Numbered from the stretch's first letter, positions 12,439 to 27,026 are shown. The stretch is 64,000 bases of DNA from Acridotheres tristis (GCA_037013685.1 CM072886.1:29085080-29149079), one strand, 5' to 3'. Notes: generated from the letters alone by a model not told the origin. Program-made: numbers and translations.

Positions 12439-15400
12439 TTTCATCTAGCTTTTTTGTTCAGTACCAATCCTGCTGCTTTTATAACACTGCCATAAGAGGC
12501 AGCAGAGTCTTCTAGACTTCCAGTGCCTGTGTAAGTGGAATACACAATAAGATTTAGGAAAAAAAAGTCTATGCACGTTGTTATAACTTTTATCATCTCT
12601 AACAATACGGATGGTAGCTAAACATACAGATGCACTTTTCTTAATTAAGTAAATCAAAAGCATTTTCTCCTTGAACACAGTCCTTGGATAGTCTTTGCCT
12701 TTTTGAGGATGTAATGAAGAACAGAACAATATTGGAAAGGTGGGAGATACATTTGAACAGTAATACAGAGAAGCTTTAATTTATCATGAGTTGGGAGAAC
12801 ATTTTCTTGAGGAGCTTATAATGACTGTGTAAAATAAAAGTAAACTAAAAGTTTACACATCACTTGGGCTGTGATGCTGTTAGATGCCATAAGTGAAAGT
12901 GGCTTGGGATTCAAATCCAGGGCTGATCTAGGAATTGTTTTTCTGAAAGATGGTATTTTGCAATTTTGGGTGCTCACTAAAGCAGTGTTTGATCACATTA
13001 TGGTTGCAGTTCTGGAGATGCTTTTAGTTCTGCTGTAAAACAGAAGTAAGGTGATAAATGTTTTGGACAATTAAATGATCTCAGGAGTTGAAATCCTGAT
13101 GTAATAAAGTCAATAGCAGAACTTCCATTAATTGTAATGAGGCCAGAGGTCTGAGTCATCATCTTGGGACTTTGATCAAGGGTCATGACATTTAACCCCA
13201 TCTTCATTGTAGGTAAAGCTACCAAGAAATAATAGTGATTCCTCATCACTAATTGTTCAGAGCACTGTTCATATCTTGGAAAAGTAACATATGTAGGCGT
13301 TTCAAGGATCTATTGAATTCTCTATATATGTCATGTTTTGAGATCTGCTGAAATGTCTCACAAGGGAAGAGAGGGAAAGCTGTTCATTGTTTCCCATATT
13401 GTTAGCAGCTATAGCTGTTTTCATATGTATACAGTAACACACAGAAATAGTATTCTAGACAAAAATGGATGTGTTACAATTCTTTTCTTTTCCCCCTGCT
13501 GTAATATGATGTATTGAGGCTTTCAAGCTCAGATATTTTAAGTAGAAAAACAAAAGTGCATCACCTACTGAAGTGGCAAATCATAGGCTGCTAAAACGTT
13601 TAAGATGCTGTGAATTTTAGTTTTAAAAACAGTAGAAAAGCTCTTGCTATTCCCTTTGTTTACCACCCATATCTTTATTTTAACTGTATGCTTTATAAAT
13701 CTACAGATTATTGCCTTTATTGAAAAGTTTGCGTGTTACTCAAGATGACTTGTAAACTTGACTCAATCTTCCCTAGCAAGGGAAACAGGAAATACCAGAG
13801 AACACTAGACTCAGTAAACCTATAAAATTTGAGAATGCAGCCCATTATTTCTAGAGACTTTTCACATAACACTTTGGGAAGCAATGACTAATTAGTTTTT
13901 GGCTTTAACAATAATAGTTTGAGGGGATTTTTGGTTTTGTTTTTATAGCTTTCATATTAGGTAGAGGAGGGAAAGTGACTCTGAATGATGAAATATTGGC
14001 AGTGTATACACTTGCTTCTCAGTAGGAGCTCAGCTCTTTGATCCCTAGTACAATTACATTCATTGCCCAAGTTTTATTGCCATGCTGGAGAGTTAACAAG
14101 CAGCCGCTACGCTCACGACAGCATCCTAATAGATTTTTGTTCAATAGGTAATTGAATATTTAAAATTAATGTCTTAGATTCTCTGGATTCTTGGTAGTAA
14201 TTAAATGTTCACAGCATTTTTTCTTGACTGCTTCACAGCAGTAAATAGAGTATTTATATTGATCTGATCTATCCAACACTTCAACAATTCTTCTGCGTGT
14301 TAACTGCAGCTAGAGAAACACTTTAGTTATTGTTCCTTTTTTCCTGTCTGAATACTTTATTGAGTGTTATTCTTTGAACTGATAAAACAGCAAAGCTCAA
14401 CTGACAGAAAGCTCCCCAGCTTCCTGAAAATATTTAAATTTGTACTCACTTTGGGTTCTTCTTGTAAGAATGGACTTCTTATCAAGTACTGATGAAATTT
14501 AAAAATTGCAAATATGATGGAGGCATATGTACATGACAACTGATAATTTTCTTTTTTGTTATTCACTTCTTTAATTCATTTATTCCTTAATGATCCTTCA
14601 AGATTGTAGCTGATATTTCAGTTAATTATAGGAAATATTCTATGGATAGCTTTCTGAAATGGAGTGGAGGAATTAACTATTATCCAGTGAATAGCACAGA
14701 TTTCTGGAAATCAGAAAGAACTGATTCCATCTGCATTTCTCCTATTTTGCTAACTGGTCTTGGAAAAATTAGTATACCCATAAGTGCTCTAAGTATTTTT
14801 ATTAACCCTTCTAGCTTTTCTTTTTTGAGTAATGGTCTAACCTTTTATGTGTGAAAGGTATCTCAGCTACCACTAGTCAGAGAAGTACACACTACAGCAG
14901 TTAAACTAGTCAACATGCAGGCTTGTTCTTTTTAAATAAAGCTTTACATTCCAGAATATCTTAAAAAGTTTTCATTGTTTTCCTTTCTATTACAAACTCA
15001 TAATGGGATAATGTAAAAACATGGTCATGAGTTAAAATATAATAATTGCCCATGAATGTGAGGGGCTTTATCTGCCAATTATATAATGTCATACAGAAGA
15101 GGGTGCTGGAATTTATGCTACTAGATATAACTTGTGTCGTAAGTAGAAATACAAAGATCTGCTTTTGTGACAGAAGATTTTCATACCATCCCAAACCAAC
15201 ACCACTTTCTTGTTTACATATTCCACAAGCCTCACTGGTATAAACTTCTCTGCACACGGTTTTCATTTTCAGGGTAGTCTAATAGATTGTGCTTTTCTGT
15301 ATTCTCCAAATCATCCCAGCATGATTATCATACCTTCTGGGGAAGAAAAATAAAAATAATATGCATAAGGCTGCATTAAAGAGATGCACTTTCTATTACA

Positions 15401-18400
15401 AAGCTAAACTAAGCTAAAGCAAGACTGTGTAATATTCCATATGTTCTATTTGATCAAGATTCGTTTGATCAGTTGACAAGAAGATATTCAAGAACGGCAG
15501 TTAGCATCAATACAGACTCCTTTCTCCCACATTAAAGACAGTGATTGCATAATGTCAGGGGTTTTTTGTGTTTTGATTATATTGGAAATGATTGCTTGAT
15601 TATGGCAATGGCACTATAAAATAACTTGAAGAAAGGTCTCTCAGAACATTTTCTTTACCTATCCTAACAAACCTTCACTTTGGCAAGTGAGGAGGATCAC
15701 TCCATGATACTGAATAATGTCTCAAAAGGCACAAGATGTGAACTCCAGGTAATCAGCTGGGTCTATTCAAATCTAGGTGGGTTGAAAAGCAGTTTCTGAT
15801 CAGTATATAAATCAGTGACTTCACTGCTGTATTAGACAATGTTTAGAGCAGAGCCTACCAGCTATGGATGCCCTAAATTGGTGGTACCTAACCTCTGGTC
15901 ACCTGCAGAACTGCAGGGCACAGGTAATGGGCTCTCCACAGTTTCCTCTTCCCCTTGGCTTTGATTTTAAGGTCTTGATTTTCTACGAACAGATTTAATA
16001 AATTTCTTAGTCAGGATGCTGTCCATATAGTATGAATAAGTGGAATGACTGAGTTGGTAAAATTCCCTGACAGTAGCACTATGGCAGGCCTTAGAAAAAT
16101 TAATCTATTCAGATTCAGTGATCAATATCTACCTTATATTTATTTCATTCCTGTATTTTTCAGACTTTAAGATAAGCACTTGGAGTGCAGCCCTTTGTCC
16201 TGATGACTAATCCAGTAATGCTGTTACAAATGACAAGTAATATTGAAATACTTTACGAAGTTTGATAGTCACATGTCATAGAAACATAGAAATAACCGTT
16301 TTTGGTGATTAAACATTTTCTAATTTAAGATACTGTCAAAATTAGGTTCTCTGGGTAATATCAGAGGTAACAGAATAAGTAATAAAACTGAGTCATGCAT
16401 GTTTAGATGTATACTGAGAGAGAAATGTGATTTAAAAAGTATTAGTTATTTAAAGATTCCTCTGTCTTATGTTTTATGTTTGTAATTTGCCTGTAGAATT
16501 ACAGGAGCAAGAGTACAGGATACTTGAAAAGTAAATATTTTTCTGAACTCCTTTATGTTTGTAAGGATGAGATATCCCCAGTCCTGAGAGAATGTCTATC
16601 TTGTAATTCAAAACCTAAGTGGTTGAATTTAGTTTCTGGGTGTTGTCTAAAAACCCCTTCCTGTTTTCTGCATAAAGTTATTGAAATGCAGTCTGTTACT
16701 GTGAAACCTGCTACATATCTAGAGCCGTTTACTTAGGAAACTACTGAGGTATTTATTTTTCTGGAAGGTGAGAGGTAAAGCTGATGTGGTGGAAGTGACT
16801 GGCTCCCTCATTCTGAAACCTTAGACCAGTTTGTGCTAATTCACTGATGGATGTGCCTAAACACATTAATAAGGCTAAAATAGACAGAGGCACCCAATGA
16901 CGCATGCTGGGCTGGGGATAATGGAGTAGCAGAGGGGTTTACTGAGGATCTGTTCCACTGGGAACAGAGCCTTTATATCCTAATTAGAGCCTTGTAAGCC
17001 TCCATTTAGTACTGGAAATCCAGTATGAGGTTTACTGAGCTGATTTTAATTAAAATTGATGTTAGCCTCAACTTCATGGGGGTTTCTGACCAAAATAAAC
17101 TTGTGTAAGTAATGTGTGTGTGCACACATCTACACGTATACATGCATATGGATGCATACTCTGTTGGAGAGTGCTTGTGCTGGTGCTTGTATTCTGTTGT
17201 ATTGAAATCTTCCATAATTAAGAACAGATCGTCCCTATTTTTAAACTAGTAATTGTCTGACTTTGAAGGAAATACTGACAAGTTATTTTTACTTCTATGT
17301 TATCACCTGTCATGTTGAATCTAGTACCAGGTGAGGGCTCTGTGACCCTTATACTGGGAGAGGTGGGAGGGACGTTTGTGCTTCCCTGGTCTATAAATAA
17401 CCATCTTTGTGTAACCATTGCAGAACCAGGTGGCATGTTGTAGATGAACAGAGCACTACTCCTACATATAGAGAGGATTGTAATATCTCAACAAAGGAAA
17501 TAGGGTTAGGAGGTTTTTTTAGCTTGATTTTAGAAACGTGGTGTGTCAACACAGCTTTGAAAAAAGTCTGCACTATAAAATCTGAGGGAAGACAGCTGCT
17601 TTTTAATTTCTGGTTGGGTAGAATGGGAAATTCTTAATTAGAAAATGTATTTTATATATTTCAGTATTTAAAATGTATGTGAGAGATACCCACATGGAAT
17701 TGAGGGGAAAAAAACAGGGAGAGAAAAAGAGAGGTAAAATAATAGCAAGTTGAAACAGAAGAATAAGTCTGCAATTAGATTGTCTATATACCCTTAATTT
17801 TCCTCCTTTTCTCCTTATGCATAGCCATTTCACTTTCATTGTCATTATTCTTTCCCCTCCCCCTACAGAATGTGGTTTGTTTGGTAATACTTGATAGATG
17901 ATCTAGCTGTATAGGTTGTATATAGATGTCTCATTCTTTCTTTTTTAGCCAAAGCTCTAATTTTATTTACCACCCGTCCTTCAATCCTGCATTGGATACA
18001 GAATTTTTTGTGTGATTTATAGAATTTTTGATAGAGGCTATTGACTATTTTATCAAAGTGTTTCACAGATTTTTTTTTGTCCTGTAATGGCCTTAAAAGA
18101 TGAGATTGTGTTATTTGTATATTTCATTTGATAGCTAGACAGCTCACACTCAGGGCACTGCTGGTGAGTTGCTCTGACTAGTTCTGGTTGATCTCGGTAG
18201 ACTACCAAGAGCTGTATAATAAGATGTTCTGCACTGTGCTTCCAAAATTGTCCTGGGAGAAGAACATGGCTGTGCTATATTAAGACAGGATAGCTCTGAC
18301 TTGACAGCAGAGCATTCTGCTGTTCAGACACATCCTCAGAGGTTATCTAAAATAGCAATATAGCTGCCCAACTTGAAAAATTCTGCTTCTCAAAGTACTC

Positions 18401-19098
18401 AGTAATAGTATCACTATGTATCGGGTCAGAGCCATTCTACTTCCATTGTAAATATCTCCCTCAGCAGAAAATCAAAACTTAAACCCCGGGGAAATCACAT
18501 CAGAACATTCTGTTAGAAAACAGCAAAACACCCAGGTGCTGCTTGGGGTAAATTTGGCTTAACCTTTGTGTCCCAGAAAGGTCCCATGCAGTTAAAGCTG
18601 CGTGCTGTGCTGTCCAGCTCCTGAGCTCTTGCAGCAGCATCCTGGGCACACAAACTCTGCTGTCTTTGGGGGAGACAGGAGCCCCAGCACAGGTTCCTGA
18701 GGAGCAGGGAGCTCTGTAATGGGTTTCTCCCAGTTACCCAGTGAGAAATACTAGTGTTAGACATGCAATATCTGTTCCTCTCTCCTGCATTAACACCTTA
18801 CTTGATAATTCAAGAGCCTGCCTCAATCCACTGGGCAACCACAACACTGAAGTAGATGTCCGGGCTCTGTCCTTTACTTAATTGAGGAGAATCTTGTTAT
18901 TTCAAATGAGAACCATGAGTAAAGCCTGATGTGTCACATAACAGAATGGCAGCTTTCCTGGGGAAACATGAGCTCCTTTCCTGCAATCAACCTAAATAAT
19001 AAACCTAGTGCAAACCCCAACAATTAACAGCTGCAAGGCAAAGCTTCTAGTTACTCTGTTCTTGCTGTGTGTTAATGGTTGTGCAAACAGCTAGCTTA
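12439..19098. other. Gene-free AT-rich stretch
   Basis: No coding exon or transposon was recognised. From about 18.5 to 19.05 kb the sequence is less AT-rich and free of simple repeats, which is compatible with, but not proof of, conserved non-coding DNA. Confidence 0.5.
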
Positions 19099-19172
19099 AA
19101 CCACCTTTAATTTATTCTAAGGGTAAGCTTCCTCTTTTAGGAAGCCTACCCTTAGAATTTGTTAGGGTGGTT
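19099..19172 (+). other. Long near-perfect hairpin (74 nt), pre-miRNA-like or palindromic element
   Basis: Two 20-base arms (19114-19133 and 19139-19158) are complementary except at one position and enclose a five-base loop, CTTTT. After a small internal bulge, a second 7-bp stem pairs AACCACC (19099-19105) with GGTGGTT (19166-19172). Size, loop and bulge are compatible with a miRNA precursor. A small palindromic transposon remnant is the alternative. I do not recognise a known miRNA in either arm. Confidence 0.6.
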
Positions 19173-22100
19173 CCACCTCCTGAGACACAGCTGGCAACAG
19201 GGAGGGGACCTGTTGATTATCACTGCTCAGCTGGACACTGCTGTGTATCACATCAGATTTTCACTCTACTCAGAGCTATGCCAGTGTAAAGGGAATGGAA
19301 AGATCATTAATTTTCCTTTGCTCTCTAGAGAGGGAAGTTCTTACAACCTCTCCAGTCACCCAATCTAGATGTGCAAACAGCACAGGAGAGACCTGAGCAT
19401 AGGCTTGGCCCAACAACATGTGTCAACATGCCTTTAGTCTTTCACACAAAGGGAAAAGGTCTCACGTGGAAGCTGTGGGGTGCTGACCCATAGATCCCTC
19501 CTTTCCTGGGACTTCAGGAATCACTGGTCAATGACTTCAGCAGGAACTGTGTCCAAGGGCAAGGAGAGAATTCAGATCTCAGGAAGTGTTCAGCTTCTGT
19601 AATCAAGAGGAAGACTTGCAAGACTTGCAGTTTCTTTCCTCATAACTCAGTAAAAACACAAAAAAGTATTCCTTCAGGTGACAGTCTTCAAGCTGACCAC
19701 GGGTAATGTGGAATTTGGAAAAGAAAAATCCTGTCTGGCACAATGGTCTGGCTTCAGACTGCCTAGACTGTACCAGGGCCTATGTTAATTTGTCCATGCT
19801 GAACTCCACCAGTTGACAGGCAGTAGCCTGTAGCCCATAGACATTCCTATGGTCTGGTTCACATTTCTGGCAGCATTGCCAAACAGGAAGCTCAAGGAGA
19901 GTCCCAGTCAGCTGTGGGCTAGGTGGGCCTTTTTCAGATAAAAGAAACAGTGAAAAATATATGTTGGAAGGGACCTCTTCTGTGCCCATATCTGTCTTAA
20001 AGCAGGTCTATTTTAATATACAATCAATAAATAATTTTCTTATTGGTCCACTGAAAGCAGGTTGTTTTTTCCTTGCGCCATATTTAAATGATGCTACTCA
20101 GATCCATAATTGACAAAATATTGATTAGGCAGGAGCAGTAAAAGCCACTTCTCAGGTCAAGTAATATCTTCTGTAGCAAGTTTTGCTATCTATTTCCAAG
20201 ACTGTGGGAGTTTTGATTTTAAGGTACTAAAATTGTTAATGACAAGGATTTTATCTGGGCAAAATAATTTTTCCTTTTGTCCAGGTTTTCTCTCCAAAAG
20301 AGCTGTCTTAGCTGGCTCAGTTGTTTTATTTACTTTTTTGCTCCCCCAAACCTTGAAAATTATCGGAGGAAAAGAGCTGAGGTAAGGAACAAATTAAATT
20401 ATTTTGCAACTGTGAAAAGCTAAGTACAGGATAATATAATGGAACTATTGGATAACCTGAATGGTAGATTCTTCATTCACTCTGTTCCTATTCCAGAACA
20501 TGCAAAATCATGGTTTAATTGGAGTTGTAGTCAGTCTCTGATAAAGTCATTGGGAGCTGAAGGGGCTGAAGCCTCTTTGTTTATGTGGGGTCAGTTCTGA
20601 AATGGCTTAGGGAGAAGAAAATCCATTTTGATTTACTGCAATCTACATCATACCTGTAAAAATGATCCTGAAATATATTGTTCAGAATGCATTTTCACAT
20701 GACACCAGTGTGTACAGACTTTTTTTACAGGGAGCTGCAAGTCATATGGGTAGTATGGAACTCTCAAACTCTGAAACTTGTTTTTGACTCTTGTTTTAAA
20801 AACTCATAAGAACATAATGTAATATTCTGGACTCCATTACAAATTGATACATCTCAGGTAACTTTATGAACTACATTAGAGTAACTGGCTATATATTGTA
20901 AATAAGACTAGCATGTGGACAATAACTTTTATGTTCATTTATTGAAAGGCCTGGAAGAATTTTATCTGTGTTGAATGCTGACCTAACTGCTACATCCAAG
21001 ACCAAAGCTTGCTTGCTGTGCTAGATCAACCTGATAAGAGTACAATATTTTTTATGATTATCACATTATATATCCAGTTTATTTCACATAATAATAATAG
21101 TAACAATCGGTAGATTTTGAATGTTATAGTATAGTATTTTGGGGTTTATATTGTAGGGCTCCAGCAGATGGCAGAGGAGACAGACTTTGTATAGGTGAAG
21201 GTCTCAGGTACCCTGTTAAATTAGTACAGGAAAATAAGTTTCATTTGAACTTCAGCAAACTTGCCAGTTTCCCTTCATTTCACTCAAGTGGAACTAGTGT
21301 GGAGGGTTTATGGGGGCTTATGTGCCCTCCATGGTTGCTGGACTTTAGTTTGTGAAAATAAAACATACTGTAATAGGGGTTGCCCATTTGGGAACTGGAA
21401 AGATTACAAAGGTCTTTTTTCTCCTCCAAATTTCAGTCATGGATTTTAGATTCAGCACCTGAAGGAAAAATAGCCTGTGGGGACCGTCCTGCTCTCTAAC
21501 TTAAAAATATTTCATAAAAGAAGCATAAACATAAGGGGCTCTGATGTTTGTAGGCAGGATCCAAGGCTTGTCTCTCTTCTCATTTAAATCACAGTAAACC
21601 CCAAATAATAAAACTGACATAGTTCATATGTATTATTAAGAGACTCCATTTGGTCAAGATTCCCTCTCTAATCCCATAGAACACTCAATAAAGCAGCTGT
21701 AGAAATCTCTAAGTAAGAAATTGCCATGTAAATTAGTAGCTCATACACAGCCCTAAGTAAAACTTAGAAATGCAAAGTATTTTTCCTCTTTTGAAATGGG
21801 CTTGTAACATGCTCTGTGCTCACCTGAATGAGAACTACAAACCTCTCACCTGTAGGAAGAACAGCACAGACAGAAGTGTGAACATACAGCTTGTGGATTG
21901 TGGTCTAAATTCTCTGAAACTTAGCATGACGAGATGTGAAAAAAAAAAATTGGACAACAGAGAGGAAAAAGAAAAAATATTGCAACAATCATCATATTTT
22001 TCCGGAAGAGTCATTTGTCAGTAAGGTAAGAGAATCCATATTAGGTCATGTTGATATGAGAATTTACATCCTCAATGTATCCCCTGGTACATCACTTTCT

Positions 22101-25100
22101 CATTTAACCTCCTCACTTAAATAACTATAAATGTTCTGGATCTCCTGTGATCTCATTTGCAAAGCAACATCTGTGGCTGCAGCAGTGTTTTTCTGGAGGG
22201 TGCTCCCTTCCCAGGGAAGTTACTTTATTCATCAGCTTGACAGCTAAGTTAGCAAGTTTGTCCTTGGGAGATTCTGTGCCACTTTAAAAAGAGAACAGAG
22301 CAACTCTTGAATTCTTTCGGGGACCATAAACAGCCATGGTTAAACAGGAAGTGCTGTTCAGGGGAGCAGAATTGCTCCCCCTTATGTCAAGAGCTGAAAT
22401 TAGTTTTATCATCTTATGTATTCGTAGGATCTCTGAAATATGCTATTAACTTTAAGTGAACAAAGAGGGGACTAACTTTTTCTGATGCATGCTGCACAAA
22501 CAAGGCAGAGCTTGCCTTGTTTACTGAGGCCTTACATTGTAGTAGTCTTACATTGATGGTAGAGAATTCCTGGCAATGTTTATCTGAAGAAATTGTTGTG
22601 CTGCTGGTAACCATACAGTGAAAAAACGACATATGCATATGTGAAAAATTTAGTTGAAGGAATTACAGCAGCCACCTTCCTCAAGAGCATAAAAGCTTAG
22701 TTAAACTATTTAAAGTCTTTCTTTTCTCTGTTAATTCTGATGAACTTCTTAGTCCTTTCTCAGTAAAACCATTTGTGAAGACCTTTGTTGCATGTTCTCA
22801 ATGGGAAATTGCTATCTAGCCACTGTGGGATGCCAGGAGTTTGTCAAAGATCCTTTTCACAGTAGATGTCATCAGCCCTTCCTGAGCTGCTCCAGAGATC
22901 CATCTGTCTTATTTATCTGCTACTATGTCTAATCTTCATTCATGTTTCAGTCTGAGCAATCAAATAATTTGTCATCTGAGTAAATGAAATTAAATGGAAT
23001 TGTGTCTAGGTAATTTCACAGTTACCATATTTACCTACATCTTTTGCAATGTTTTAGTATCAAGGGAAGCCTCTGGAAGTTTTAACTTTCACATATTTTT
23101 GTGTTATTATTGGCTGGGATCATGAAAATTGTGAGTTTACTTTATAGTGACGTGTGTTATGTCTGAGAACATAGATCCAAAATCCACAATTTTTCAGTCC
23201 TTCACAGAATTCAGACCACATTGAACAATGACAAAAGTTTCTGAATTCTACACAGGAGTTTTGCACATTATAGGAGAGCATCATAATGGATGAGTAATCA
23301 TCAGTGTTGCTGACCATACCTGTTAAACAGAAATTTGTAGCTGCTGCAAAACTAATTAGGCATTTTTTAGTAAGACAATAATCCTGTCAGAGCCAGCAGA
23401 TAACATACTTACTTCTAATCAGCTTTCACTAATCACAGAAGGTAAAATTAGTTATTAGTATTGAATCACAACTTTCCTTAAGTAGCAGTCTAAATCTAAT
23501 TACCGTAAGTTACTTTACTTTCCACTTAATACTTTATTGTTGTCCACAAAGGTTTTGATGAACCAGAGGCTATTTATACCTGAGTTGATGATGTGCTGTC
23601 TTTTTCTTCAGTATATTTGTCCAATTGATGTGATCAGATACTAATTCAGATACTGATTTTGAAGCTGAAAAGTTCATGACTCTCATTAGAGTGAAGTCTG
23701 GTATCTTGATTAATCATTTGATGTATTTTGAGGTTGGTTTCAAATCTGTGGAAACTAGCATGACTTCATGACCTTCCAAATTCAGTGAAACTTATATCTA
23801 CACTTGTAGGAAAAGAGAATTAAGCAAGAAGGGATGAAAAAAAATTAGCATTAAAGTAGCTTTTTAAAAAAATATAACCCAATTTTATTTCAGCAATGTA
23901 TTTAATTTTTAAAATATTAAGGTGCCACAGCTAAAGAGAGTATATGACCTTCTACCAGCTTCCTGTTGTCTTTAATATTTCTATGACTGTAGAGTCTTTA
24001 GAATAGAAGAATAGAAGTCAGTGGAAATAGAATTAGACCAGTGCTGAAGTCTTCCAAAAATTCTGTCCTAAAAATACTTGTGATGTCTTATGAGTTCCTT
24101 CATGTGGTGAGGCCATACATTTGAACTTGAACTCAGTGCTCAGTGCCCTTGGCTCCCTAACTGGGAGTATTGGAGAGCTCACAGAAGAGGCTGCCTGATG
24201 GAGCTGTCAGTCTCCACCCCATGCACACACACAGCCTCCAGGATGGGAGGCTCACTTCGGCCTGGAGCAGCCTCCACACCTGCAGCGTAGAGACTCCAGC
24301 ATGAAAGGGTGGGGACCTTGGGCTGTGCTGTCCCTGCCAGCATCTGGTGCCCAGCTGCAGTGATGGAGGCAGCTGTGCTTTGTTGGGTGCTGCAGCACGT
24401 GTTGGACTTCAAGTGGCATCCAAAGCCTGTAGTGCTAGGGAATGGAATACAAATAGACAGATCTGCTGCCAAGTCTGTGTTGGGGATGGAAACCAGCTCC
24501 AGGCCTTTTAACTTTGATGATTCTGGAGCAAAATCAAGATCCCCGTGTGTAACAGAGCCATGGCCTTACATAATCCTGCTCCTGACACATCGGGACACAA
24601 TGAACAGCTCTAGTTCAGACACTGAGCAATGATGGGGTGAAGGGGCATGACAACAGTACTGAGGCTTTCAGTTTTTGCCTACCTTTCAGCTCATCTACAT
24701 CACTTTAAAATAACTATGTGTGAATTTGTATTTCTGAGAGCAAGTGCACAATTTATCCCTAGACGTTACAACAGTATAAAGTAAATAAAACAATTTTCTG
24801 GCTCTTAAGATGGCTGTAGTAAATATTTGATGCACAAAGCCTAGAAAGAAATATAAACTTTAAAAAAAAAAGAATTTTTTTTTCCATTTTCCCCAAAATG
24901 GAATTGTATATCGAAGTTCCAAAACAATTTAAATTTTTCCCCCAAGTACTTAATGGAAATTTGTTGGGTTTTGTTTTGTGCTTTCTTTTCTTTTTCCCCT
25001 CCAAAAAGCAAAACACGCTTTACATTTGAAAAGTACTGTTGCCACCATTTCTATAAAAGAAGGTTAATATTGCTTGTAAGTTGTGAGAACAGATTCCCCA

Positions 25101-25997
25101 CATCAGTTCATAAAATTGCTGAACTTTTCTCCTCCAGTCTTTGTGGACTTGTACATGAAGTTGTATTATTGTAAGATAGCAAGCTCTGATCCCCACACAC
25201 AGTTTACAAAAGCATGCTTCAACCTCACTCAGGGAAAGTGATTTCCCATGTAACAGTTTCTTCACTGAATTGCAACGGGTCTGGGTTTACATCTGTAGAG
25301 TAAAACATGTTCAACTTAGCCTGAATTTAAACCTCTGAGAGGCTGTTGTTTGACTTGAGATTGTTTTGGTTTAACTGATGCCCGTGGTGCCCATGTGTAC
25401 TCTACAGGACACTGTGCTGGTTGAAAGCTGCTTTATCTGTGCCAGAGGCTTGTTAATTTCCATCTGGGGCTTATTATTTCCAAACCTTTGCCAGAATAAG
25501 GGTTTATGCAATTTCTGCACTGAAGAAAAAAACCATCTAAGACATTCCAATCGGTCATCTGACTGGTGTTCTCCTCAAATGAAAATACTTTCTGCTAGCA
25601 GAGTTCTGCAGGCTGTGGACACCAGCAGCTGGATTGCAATGGGAGCACGAATACATCAATACCAGCAGGAACTACGTGTGGAGCAGGTAGTCTATTCATG
25701 GCTTGAATTTATTAGCTATGTGTTTAAATTTGCCAAAATAGGTTGCTTAAATAAACCTGTCTATGGTTGACCCACCACCATAAATTACTTACAAAATAAA
25801 GTATAAAACCCATGAACTTGTAAGTGTAGATTTCAGGCATAAGTCTTGGACTGAAATGTGTTCAGGTGATTTCCTGATTCATGTGAGACACCACAAAAGA
25901 TGGAGGATCTCAGTGTGAGAACAAAGGACCATTCATGCATGGGGTGTCTCAGTAAGTTCTCACTTCTCCACAGGAGTTTTATTTTACCTGTTTTTGG
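19173..25997. other. Gene-free stretch
   Basis: Apart from the short CR1-like piece near 19.97 kb nothing was identified. A moderately GC-rich patch at about 24.17-24.45 kb has few CpGs and no splice-flanked coding frame. Open frames there overlap on both strands and are not believed. Confidence 0.5.
19963..20010 (-). mobile_element. Short CR1 3'-end fragment
   Basis: GTTGGAAGGGACCTCT at 19963-19978, followed about 22 bases later by AAAGCAGGTCTA, mirrors the reverse-complemented end of CR1 elements. The match is short and interrupted, so this may be a tiny truncated insertion or coincidence. Confidence 0.45.
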
Positions 25998-26335
25998 AAA
26001 ACTTGCAGCAGGTTGCCAAGAGAGTGTCCAGTCAGGTTTTGAATATGTCCCCAGATGGAGAATACACCAGCTGTCTTGCCAAACAGTTCTACTGTTTGAT
26101 AACATTTGCAGTGTATGGGAGATACCTTTTTTTTCTTATTTCTAGACAGAAGTGGCTGTATTTCAATTTGTGCTCATTGCCTCTTGTCCTTTCACTGAGC
26201 ACCACTGGGAAGACTCTGTTTCCTTCTTTACTAAGGTATTTATACATATTCACAAGATCTCCCTACTGCTTTTCCTCCAGACTAAACATTCCCAACTCTC
26301 TCAGCTTCTTTTTGAATGACAGATGCTCTACTATG
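25998..26335 (-). mobile_element. CR1 LINE 3' fragment
   Basis: Reading the + strand, the segment follows the familiar reverse-complement CR1 wording. It runs from a GCAGGTTGCC block with TCAGGTTTTGAATATGTCCC, through the TTTCAATTTGTGC and CTCTTGTCCTTTCACTG blocks, to ACTCTCTCAGCTTCTTTTTG. This corresponds to the last part of the reverse transcriptase and the 3' UTR of a minus-strand copy. The extreme 3' tail is missing or diverged. Many substitutions and small indels show it is old. Open frames over it on either strand (for example 25994-26338) are not genes. Confidence 0.82.
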
Positions 26336-26530
26336 TGACTCAAACTGTGCTTGTAGATAGCAGACAAGTCGCTTTTAATCAGCTACTAGGTAATAGGGTT
26401 TTGCCTAAACTCTGCTTAAAAGGACTTGCTATTTAAAACTATTTAGCTCAGTCAAAATAAATGACATTCTTTAAAGAGGAGTCCTTGTGCTATTATTTCT
26501 GTCAAGGTTGTTTTTTTAATTTGTTCTGTT

Positions 26531-26558
26531 TTCTTTCTTCTTCTTCTTCTTCTTCTTT
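26531..26558 (+). repeat. (TTC)n microsatellite
   Basis: About seven clean TTC/CTT triplets in a pyrimidine-rich flank. Confidence 0.85.
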
Positions 26559-26971
26559 TATTTGTTTATTACTTTATTTAGTTTTACCTGTTGGCAAAAA
26601 TCTACACTAAACAGGAGAAAATTGTACCTGTTTTGCTAGTCCTCACCCTTCATTCCTGGAAAAGTGTGAGAGAATCTTTCATTGCTCAGTTCTGACTTCA
26701 TAGTCCAGTTAAGGAAATGCATGAGAGACAGTGAGGCTGTATTGCCACCCAGAATAAAAGTCGTGAGTCAGTCCCCAAAACTCAGTAAGCTCAGAAGCTA
26801 TTTACTGAATAATTATATGTTGTTTGAGTATCTTTAGGACAGTCTTATGTTTGTCTTCTTTTTTTAGGCTGAAGATTTATGTCATGTTCTCAAGCATTCA
26901 TTTGAACCTGTGAGATAAAAGTAATTATACATACTACAAACAACATTTTTAAGCATTTCATTTTTCATTTC

Positions 26972-27026
26972 CATATATTTATATATACATATATATGCAT
27001 ATATACATATATATATGTGCATATTC
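26972..27026 (+). repeat. AT/ACAT-rich microsatellite, partly palindromic
   Basis: Alternating TATA/CATA units with embedded ATGCAT make a self-complementary AT-rich tract prone to cruciform formation. Confidence 0.85.

Noticed and set aside
12192..12515. Open frames of 74-107 codons on both strands encoding Leu/Phe/Ser or Arg/Glu/Lys repeats
   Set aside because: Produced wholly by the CTCTT/CTCCT microsatellite; every phase is open because the repeat has no stop.
24170..24450. GC-richer patch considered as a second CpG island or exon
   Set aside because: CpG is scarce, frames conflict on both strands and no splice-flanked coding stretch is evident.
25378..25770. 130-codon plus-strand frame
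   Set aside because: No recognisable motif and no splice context; abuts ordinary AT-rich DNA.
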